This document shows, piece after piece, positions 6,438-10,705 of a stretch of 10,705 bases of DNA. Each line of letters begins with the position of its first letter. Position 1 is the first letter of the stretch. Origin of the DNA: Nitrospirota bacterium (GTDB lineage Bacteria; Nitrospirota; UBA9217). The position numbers and the translations under genes were made by a program. Below the pieces are notes generated by a model, which had not been told where the DNA came from, did no database searches, and saw only the letters and a program-made list of their open reading frames with translations. The stretch is taken from positions 1 to 10,705 of the forward strand of contig JAAXXJ010000089.1 in the NCBI GenBank assembly GCA_013334545.1. Reading direction: 5' to 3'.

Positions 6438-6824
6438 ATGATACGCAAGCAAAGCTATAAAGAACAACTTGAAGTAAAGAAGAACATCATGCTGGCGGCC
6501 GGACTCGTCTCGGAACGCTTTCCCGGCGTCGCGAACATCGAGTTTCGCATGACCTATTACCAAAAGACCGCGGACCCGGTCCTGATGAAGCGCACCGTCA
6601 GCTTCTGTCCCACGAACTACGCCTTCTTCCGCCTGGACTGCATGCGTGACGAATGCACCAACGGCGGCTTCGACCTTGCCCCCCTCGTCGCCTCCCTGGT
6701 GAAGGACCGGAAGCCCACGGTCAAGGGGAACATCAACTGTCACGGCAAGACCGAGAACCTTGGCCACGGCCACGCCAGCATCGCCTACGAGATCAACATC
6801 CAGTACCGCAAGAACGGGAAGTAG
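6438..6824 (+). CDS. Unrecognised cysteine-containing protein
   Basis: A 128-residue soluble protein with no signal peptide or membrane segment, which I do not recognise as a named family. It begins with a basic helix (MIRKQSYKEQLEVKKN), followed by VANIEFRMTYYQ. Cysteines C57, C68, C73 and C101, with H102, H110 and H112 nearby, sit in SFCPTNYAFFRLDCMRDECTNGGFDL and INCHGK. The C-x10-C-x4-C-x27-C-H arrangement could hold zinc in a ribbon-like fold, but this is inferred from residue content alone. ATG 6438 is chosen because GGGGGAGAG lies just before it. An in-frame ATG at 6426 and a GTG at 6330 are less likely; the latter would put the terminator inside the coding region and lies upstream of the predicted transcript start. 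Orderly composition and a clean Shine-Dalgarno sequence make it a credible gene. It is convergent with the permease gene. Confidence 0.75.
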   Translation: MIRKQSYKEQLEVKKNIMLAAGLVSERFPGVANIEFRMTYYQKTADPVLMKRTVSFCPTNYAFFRLDCMRDECTNGGFDLAPLVASLVKDRKPTVKGNINCHGKTENLGHGHASIAYEINIQYRKNGK

Positions 6825-6928
6825 GGCTTTTCGTACGCCTGGCCCTCTGCGGGAGCAGTCGTCTGTTTCTTGCTGCCTCCTTTCCCGATCTTTACTTCTT
6901 CATTCTGTCTTCTGCCCACCATTCCCTG

Positions 6929-7936
6929 CTATTCCCACCGGAAGATCAGCGAGCCGACTCCCAGAAAGACCGCGCTCATCAGCGAGAGCACGACCAGGTG
7001 AGGCGCTATCTCGGCCAGCCCGGCACCCTCGGTCATGATCGCCCGCGCTCCGTCCACGATATGGGTGAGCGGAAGGAACTGGGCGATCCTCTGAATGACC
7101 GGATTCGTGCCTTCCAGGGAGAACCATACGCCGGAGAGCAGCATCATGGGCCACGTGAACAGGTTCAGGATGCCGCCGGCGAGCTCCTCGCTGGAAAGGC
7201 GCGCAGAGACCAGCAGACCGAGCGAGATCAGGCAGACCGCGCCCAGCAGGGACAGCAGGAAGAGGTTGGCATAGGAGCCGCGCATCTCGAACTGAATGAA
7301 GTAATTGCAGCCGGCATAGACCGCGACCGTGATGACCTCGATCAGGATCAGACGTGATGTCATCTGTGCCAGGAGAAACTCGAAGGGATTGAGCGGCGTC
7401 GCCTTGAGCCGCTTCAAGAAGCCGTTCTTGCGGTACCGCACGATCACGTACCCAACGCCGAAGAGACAGCTGAACATCATGTTCATTGCCAGCACGCCCG
7501 GCACGACCCAATCCACGTAGCGGATCTTCCTTCCCTGGACCTCGACCCGCTGGAACCCGCTCCCGCTGCCGCCGGCCAGGATGCGCTCGAGCAAATAGCC
7601 GCCGGGCGAACTGCCGTTCACCCAGTAGCGCTTGCCTTCTCGAACATCGACCAGCATGTCGAGCTGAAAGTGCTCCACCTTGTCGACAGCCTTGTCGAGA
7701 TCGGTGACGGGAATGAACTGGAGATACCGGGTCTGGAAGAAGCCAATGTCCCTGGCGTCAAGGCGTGCAAGGTCGCCGAGGACCCCCACCTTGTACAGGG
7801 GCTTCTGCTCTCCCGAGAATACGACGGCGAACCCCAGTACGAGCAGGAGCGGGAACAGGACGTTCCAGCCCAGGGACGACCGGTCCCGGATGAACTCCAT
7901 GTTCCGGGCATGCATGACGGCGAGGAATTTTTTCAT
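6929..7936 (-). CDS. ABC-2 type exporter permease
   Basis: A 335-residue permease with the ABC-2 layout: a cytoplasmic amphipathic start, a first membrane segment (about 24-41), a large extracytoplasmic domain (about 42-140), then five segments near 142-166, 190-212, 223-246, 253-273 and 312-333. Typical wording includes RYRKNGFLKRLKATPLNPFEFLLAQ (168-191) before the third segment and FLPLTHIVDGARAIMTEG (287-304) before the last. It should pair with the ATPase encoded at 8463-9347. The substrate (drug, lipid or polysaccharide) cannot be read from sequence. ATG 7936 has no Shine-Dalgarno sequence; CATGAT and GATACT lie just upstream, but no matching -35 was found. The gap of 526 bp to the ATPase gene is unusual for this operon type. 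Confidence 0.9.
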   Translation of the reverse strand: MKKFLAVMHARNMEFIRDRSSLGWNVLFPLLLVLGFAVVFSGEQKPLYKVGVLGDLARLDARDIGFFQTRYLQFIPVTDLDKAVDKVEHFQLDMLVDVREGKRYWVNGSSPGGYLLERILAGGSGSGFQRVEVQGRKIRYVDWVVPGVLAMNMMFSCLFGVGYVIVRYRKNGFLKRLKATPLNPFEFLLAQMTSRLILIEVITVAVYAGCNYFIQFEMRGSYANLFLLSLLGAVCLISLGLLVSARLSSEELAGGILNLFTWPMMLLSGVWFSLEGTNPVIQRIAQFLPLTHIVDGARAIMTEGAGLAEIAPHLVVLSLMSAVFLGVGSLIFRWE

Positions 7937-7971
7937 AGTATCATGCGTTCAGTCTGAAATACTACATCATG

Positions 7972-7985
7972 TTTTTTTGGGCAGC
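7972..7985 (+). repeat. Direct repeat TTTTTTGGGCAGC, copy 1
   Basis: TTTTTTTGGGCAGC, of which the last 13 bases (7973-7985) recur exactly at 8227-8239. The similarity continues weakly beyond the repeat, with TGCG eight or nine bases further on in this copy (7991-7994) and close to the repeat in the other (8244-8247). The two copies bracket the 129-bp palindromic element. Confidence 0.55.
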
Positions 7986-8063
7986 CCAGTGCGGCCGAGC
8001 CGCCCGGTGCAGGGGTAAGGTGGAAGCAGTTAACATAATCCCGCACATCCCTGGAGCGGCCCT

Positions 8064-8192
8064 ATGAAATTTCTGGGGCACCCAGCAAGGCCTAAGGCAG
8101 CGTCCCGTGAGGGCGCACGCGCACTGTCTGAGGCCGAAGGCCGAGTTTGCGCGGACGAGCGGACGTGACCTTAGACGGGTCAGAAATTTCAT
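8064..8192. repeat. 129-bp nested palindromic element (REP/MITE-like)
   Basis: The ends are a perfect 12-bp inverted repeat, ATGAAATTTCTG (8064-8075) and CAGAAATTTCAT (8181-8192). Nested inside, in order, are CTAAGG (8092-8097) / CCTTAG (8169-8174), CGTCC (8101-8105) / GGACG (8161-8165), CGCGCA (8118-8123) / TGCGCG (8148-8153) and GGCC (8132-8135) / GGCC (8139-8142) around a GAA loop. All pairs lie in correct nested order, so one strand can fold into a single long interrupted hairpin. It encodes no protein. It resembles a non-autonomous miniature element or an intergenic palindromic repeat, but no flanking target duplication next to the 12-bp ends is clear. Confidence 0.75.
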
Positions 8193-8226
8193 TCAGGATG
8201 CAAAGGGTATGTGCAAAAAATTTCTC

Positions 8227-8239
8227 TTTTTTGGGCAGC
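8227..8239 (+). repeat. Direct repeat TTTTTTGGGCAGC, copy 2
   Basis: Exact 13-base match to 7973-7985, 254 bases downstream, on the far side of the palindromic element. Confidence 0.55.
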
Positions 8240-8462
8240 TCCTTGCGACGCTGTGCTAATGCTCATCCGTATTGCTTGTTACCGTCATGATCGGCTACAT
8301 GGCAGCGCTTCCCCTTCGGACGCGCTGCTTTTGGTCTGTTCTTGTTCCCAGCCGAACCGTGGAATGCAATACGCACAGTCGTCGCGATCGAGCCGCCCGG
8401 GCTTTGGGTAAGTCTAGAACAGAACCGGTTTTTAACCAAGCCCCGCATCTCCGTCCGACTCT

Positions 8463-9347
8463 TTATGCTCTCAAGTCCTTCCCCGTCAGGGCGATAAACA
8501 GGTCCTCCAGGTTCCAGGACCGCATCTTCATCCGCGACAAAGACGCGCCCCGCTCCAGCAACAGTTTCACGGTCCCATCAACGTCGCTGGTATGGATCTC
8601 GACCTCGCTGTCCCGCCGGACAACAGGCGCCGGAAACCCATTGAGCCTTCCTGCAACGTCCTCGTTCGGGAACTGAAGGATCACAGTCCCGAAATGATCG
8701 CGGAGCAGCTGCTCCGGCGTTCCGCGGGCGATGAACCGCCCCCGGTCCATGATCGCGATCTCGTCACACAGCTCGTAGGCCTCTTCCATGTAGTGCGTCG
8801 TCAGCACGATGGTCTTGCCCTGGGCCTTGATCATGCGGATGAGGTCCCAGAAATTCCTGCGCGCCTGGGGATCAAGACCGGTCGTCGGCTCATCGAGGAA
8901 CAGCACGACCGGGTCGTTGACCAGGGCCAGGGCCATGAGCAGCCGCTGGCGCTGGCCGCCGGAAAGCTTGCGCGTGTCGCGGTCCAGGAACTCGTCAAGG
9001 CTCAGGAGCCTGACCAGCTCGTCCAACTCCATTGCCTTCGGATAGAGTTCCCGGAACAGGGACACGGTCTCCCTTACCGTCAGGAACTCCTGAAGCGATG
9101 TGGCCTGGAACTGGATGCCCGCTTCCCTCCGGAACCGTGCGCCAATCGGCGCGCCCTCGTATAGGGCTGTCCCTGCGTCGGGCCGCTTGATCCCTTCCAT
9201 GATCTCGATGAGCGTGGTCTTGCCCGCGCCGTTCGGCCCCAGCAGGCCGAAACAGGCGCCCGCCTCGATCGCGAGGTCCACGCCGTCCACTGCCGTGACG
9301 CCGGGATAGGTCTTCACGATGCTGCGCGCTTCGAGGATCGGGGCCAT
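8463..9347 (-). CDS. ABC transporter ATP-binding protein
   Basis: A 294-residue ABC ATPase of the ABC-2 drug/polysaccharide exporter (DrrA/CcmA-like) group. It has Walker A GPNGAGKT (37-44), Q-loop glutamine in IQFQAT (about 79-81), signature LSGGQ (128-132), Walker B VVLFLDEP (147-154) and H-loop LTTHYMEEA with His185. The C-terminal 80 residues form the usual accessory domain ending EDLFIALTGKDLRA, as in DrrA-like exporters. It powers the permease encoded downstream on the same strand. ATG 9347 (MAPILEA) is chosen over an in-frame GTG at 9362, because a promoter (9353-9381) overlaps the GTG and places the transcript start at the ATG. There is no Shine-Dalgarno sequence, which fits leaderless translation. 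It is divergent from the methyltransferase-fold gene at 9518. Confidence 0.95.
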   Translation of the reverse strand: MAPILEARSIVKTYPGVTAVDGVDLAIEAGACFGLLGPNGAGKTTLIEIMEGIKRPDAGTALYEGAPIGARFRREAGIQFQATSLQEFLTVRETVSLFRELYPKAMELDELVRLLSLDEFLDRDTRKLSGGQRQRLLMALALVNDPVVLFLDEPTTGLDPQARRNFWDLIRMIKAQGKTIVLTTHYMEEAYELCDEIAIMDRGRFIARGTPEQLLRDHFGTVILQFPNEDVAGRLNGFPAPVVRRDSEVEIHTSDVDGTVKLLLERGASLSRMKMRSWNLEDLFIALTGKDLRA

Positions 9348-9352
9348 GAAGA

Positions 9353-9381
9353 AACGTACCACGCAGTACCGGCACTGTCAA
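9353..9381 (-). promoter_or_regulatory. Promoter of the ABC exporter, predicted leaderless
   Basis: On the minus strand, a perfect -35 TTGACA (9376-9381), 17 bp, and TACGTT (9353-9358, keeping the key T1, A2 and T6) end five bases before ATG 9347. A 6-bp inverted repeat, CGGCAC (9370-9375) / GTGCCG (9385-9390), is centred on the -35 and could be an operator. Confidence 0.55.
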
Positions 9382-9407
9382 GCCGTGCCGTGACGCCGTG
9401 TTTGACC

Positions 9408-9436
9408 TTGAGTCCAGCCACGGACTGGTGTATTGT
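9408..9436 (+). promoter_or_regulatory. Candidate promoter of the methyltransferase-fold gene
   Basis: TTGAGT (9408-9413, 4 of 6) is 17 bp from TATTGT (9431-9436, 4 of 6), with a predicted start near 9443. A short dyad AGTCC (9411-9415) / GGACT (9422-9426) lies across the -35 and spacer, and a long palindrome follows directly downstream of the start. Confidence 0.5.
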
Positions 9437-9448
9437 GATAGCCGCATT

Positions 9449-9466
9449 GCGGGAACCGGTTCCCGC
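9449..9466. promoter_or_regulatory. Perfect 18-bp palindrome, candidate operator
   Basis: GCGGGAACCGGTTCCCGC is fully self-complementary with no spacer. It lies about 6 to 24 bases after the predicted plus-strand start and about 50 bases before ATG 9518. That is a normal place for a dimeric repressor. As RNA it would form at most a short hairpin, with no T run, so a terminator is unlikely. Confidence 0.6.
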
Positions 9467-9517
9467 GGGGAATAGCAGGTAGCTCCGACCGTTCATCAAG
9501 CAAAGAGGAACCTTTTC

Positions 9518-10198
9518 ATGGCCCAACCCTGGCAAACCATAGACAGGATCGAACGGCAGGATAACATGCTCGAGCTGCGCAAGCGGGGCGACCGCGACTT
9601 CCTGCTGCTGGTCAACGGCCGGGTGCTCATGAACAGCAGCGCCAGCCGGTCCGAGGTCGCCTTGGGCGAGCAGGCCTGCAGGCTCGTGACGGACCGGCCC
9701 CGGCCGCGTGTGCTGATCGGCGGCCTGGGCATGGGGTTCACCCTGCGCGCCGCTCTCGATGTCCTCCCGTCTGACGCCCGCATCGTCGTGGCCGAGCTCA
9801 ATCCTGCCGTGGTGAAATGGTGCCGCGGCCCCCTCGCGGACCTGACGAAGAGCGCTTCGAGCGACCCGAGGGTCTCGATCGAGACTGATGATGTCGCCGC
9901 CGTCATCATCGGCGCCTCAAGCAAGGGCGCGGAGCGGTACGACGCCATTATCATCGACCTTTATGTCGGCCCCGGCGCGGACACGGATGAGCACTATGAC
10001 CCCTTTTACGGGAGCCTCGCGCTACAGACGACTGCGCACGCCCTCACCCCGGGCGGAATCTTCGCTGTTTGGGGGGAGAATCCCGATGCCGCGTTCGAGA
10101 AGCGGCTCTCGTCAGCCAGATTCACCGTCGAGCGCCTGCGGCCCGGCCGTGGCGGTTTGCGTCACGTGGTGTATGTAGCAACAAAACGCGGGCCTTGA
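9518..10198 (+). CDS. Spermidine synthase-like protein (SAM-binding fold)
   Basis: A 226-residue protein with the Rossmann core of the spermine/spermidine synthase and class I methyltransferase group. It shows motif I VLIGGLGMGFTLRAAL (65-80), VVAELNPAVVKW with acidic Glu93 for the ribose of the SAM-type ligand (90-101), an acidic pair Asp124-Asp125, YDAIIIDLYVGP (141-152) and LTPGGIFAVWGENPD (176-190). True spermidine synthases carry a GGGDG-type loop and a longer N-terminal beta domain. Here the loop is GGLGMG, and the N-terminal part is only about 60 residues, so the polyamine reaction is doubtful and a methyltransferase or other SAM-linked role is possible. The start is supported by AGAGGA about eight bases before ATG 9518. 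It is preceded by a promoter and palindrome and is divergent from the ABC exporter. Confidence 0.8.
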   Translation: MAQPWQTIDRIERQDNMLELRKRGDRDFLLLVNGRVLMNSSASRSEVALGEQACRLVTDRPRPRVLIGGLGMGFTLRAALDVLPSDARIVVAELNPAVVKWCRGPLADLTKSASSDPRVSIETDDVAAVIIGASSKGAERYDAIIIDLYVGPGADTDEHYDPFYGSLALQTTAHALTPGGIFAVWGENPDAAFEKRLSSARFTVERLRPGRGGLRHVVYVATKRGP

Positions 10199-10275
10199 GC
10201 TCAGGACCTGCCTCCTGTTTCTCCGCTCCTCTCCCGCCATTCCTGGCGATACCGTTCCGCTCCCCTTTCCTGGTA

Positions 10276-10304
10276 TTGACAAAACAGACGAGAAGCGTGA
10301 AAAT
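10276..10304 (+). promoter_or_regulatory. Promoter of the YeeE/YedE-like gene
   Basis: A perfect TTGACA (10276-10281), 17 bp, then GAAAAT (10299-10304, 4 of 6) in an A-rich tract. The transcript would start near 10311, leaving a leader of about 50 bases with GGAGG (10352-10356) before ATG 10363. The preceding stretch from 10199 is CT-rich with no clear terminator. Confidence 0.65.
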
Positions 10305-10362
10305 AAAAAGGAGAAATCGGGTCTTCTATTTCATGCTTGGCGAAGAAAGACGGAGGCAAGTG

Positions 10363-10705
10363 ATGAGAAAGGGAACCTATTGGTCGCCCTATATTACAGG
10401 GACCATCCTCGGTCTAAGTCTGCTGGCATCGTTCTACGCAGTGGGCAGGGGTTTCGGCGCATCAGGCCCCTTTTCTCTTGTCGCGGGCGTGGGCACGAAT
10501 ACCGTGGCCCCGGGTTATACAGGCAGCCTGAAGTATTTTTCCCGCTATCTGGACCTACCTCACCCGCTGCTGGATTGGGGTGTCTTCTTGCTCATCGGGG
10601 TGTTCCTCGGTGCCCTGGGAGGCGCTCTGTTCAGCCGGAACTTTAGGCTTTTATTCGATAAAAGCGCGTCCATGAGCGTTCGAACGCGGGTGTTCACGGC
10701 CTTTG
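10363..10705 (+). CDS. YeeE/YedE-family sulfur-transport permease, 5' part only
   Basis: The first 114 codons of a membrane protein cut by the right edge. MRKGTYWSPYITGTILGLSL (1-20) leads into a first membrane segment, then GRGFGASGPF (29-38), a loop with TGSLKYFSRYLD, and a second membrane stretch WGVFLLIGVFLGALGGALFS (about 71-90). The pattern GLxLLASFYxxGRGxGASG is characteristic of YeeE/YedE (PF04143) proteins, inner-membrane permeases for thiosulfate or related sulfur compounds. They often act with a TusA/SirA-like sulfur carrier, which would lie beyond this window if present. ATG 10363 has GGAGG six bases upstream and a good promoter at 10276-10304. The family call is from motif memory on a fragment. 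The exact substrate is not inferable. Confidence 0.75.
   Translation, partial: MRKGTYWSPYITGTILGLSLLASFYAVGRGFGASGPFSLVAGVGTNTVAPGYTGSLKYFSRYLDLPHPLLDWGVFLLIGVFLGALGGALFSRNFRLLFDKSASMSVRTRVFTAF

Larger units (their letters stand above)
7937..8462. other. 526-bp non-coding gap splitting the ABC exporter genes
   Basis: No convincing gene is present here. The gap contains a 129-bp nested palindrome (8064-8192), a 13-bp direct repeat (7973-7985 and 8227-8239), and a perfect 7-bp inverted repeat GCAGCGC (8302-8308) / GCGCTGC (8322-8328) followed on the plus strand by only TTTT, which makes a weak terminator at best. A poor minus-strand promoter-like pair, TTGGTT (8434-8439) and TAGACT (8411-8416) with 17-bp spacing, could drive the permease separately. 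Short open frames here overlap the repeats and look random. Confidence 0.6.

Noticed and set aside
7962..8192. 76-codon minus-strand open frame beginning exactly at the end of the palindrome
   Set aside because: Its ATG is the outer inverted-repeat sequence, and its translation is simply the repeat arms. There is no ribosome binding site and no protein-like pattern.
8064..8192. Integron attC-like recombination site
   Set aside because: The outer ends are not RYYYAAC/GTTRRRY core sites, and no integrase or cassette array is present.
8302..8332. Terminator GCAGCGC...GCGCTGC-TTTT
   Set aside because: The loop is 13 bases and the T run only four. No plus-strand gene ends nearby, and it has no T run on the minus strand.
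8211..8448. Small open frames on both strands next to the ATPase stop
   Set aside because: No ribosome binding sites and random-looking composition. They overlap repeats and each other.
10196..10203. TGAGCTCA palindrome at the end of the methyltransferase-fold gene
   Set aside because: Eight bases overlapping a stop codon is expected by chance and has no T run for termination.

Overview
The window comes from a GC-rich bacterial chromosome with dense genes on both strands. The gene set suggests an anaerobic or metal/sulfur-metabolising Gram-negative of the former Deltaproteobacteria (Geobacter/Syntrophus type) or Nitrospirota. The evidence is an outer-membrane-type lipoprotein of the GNA1162/DUF799 family, a Tat-exported DUF362 protein, an exported SagB-type nitroreductase, a CxxC...CxxC signalling tail common in those groups, and a YeeE/YedE sulfur-transport permease. 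The phylum is an inference from family distribution. No rRNA, tRNA, CRISPR array, transposase or phage gene was seen.

Layout. Bases 1-729 (minus) hold most of a lipoprotein gene that runs off the left edge; it has its own strong sigma-70-type promoter. Then dtd (903-1349, minus) stands back to back with a DinG/XPD-type iron-sulfur helicase (1502-3427, plus). Bases 3549-6231 form a compact four-gene minus-strand operon: exported nitroreductase, Tat DUF362 protein, DoxX membrane protein, and a membrane-anchored double-CxxC protein. Gaps within it are 13, 44 and 16 bp. An extended -10 promoter and a paired CATATG site precede it. The divergent plus-strand gene (6438-6824) encodes an unrecognised cysteine-containing protein; its leader contains a near-perfect intrinsic terminator. 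Bases 6929-9347 (minus) carry an ABC-2 exporter, with the ATPase gene first and the permease gene second. A 526-bp gap splits the pair and holds a 129-bp nested palindromic element. A divergent gene (9518-10198, plus) encodes a short spermidine-synthase-like methyltransferase-fold protein, preceded by a promoter and a perfect 18-bp palindrome. The window ends inside a YeeE/YedE-type permease (10363 onward, plus).

How the parts may work together. The nitroreductase/DUF362/DoxX/CxxC operon looks like an envelope redox module: two of its products carry export signals and two are membrane proteins. The ATPase and permease should form one efflux pump. Three genes without a Shine-Dalgarno sequence (dtd, the helicase and the ABC ATPase) each have a promoter-like pair ending 5-8 bases before the start codon, which suggests leaderless or nearly leaderless mRNAs. 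The other genes with recognisable promoters have ordinary leaders and ribosome binding sites. The best candidates for something undescribed are the envelope redox operon, the terminator-controlled cysteine protein and the palindromic element inside the ABC operon.
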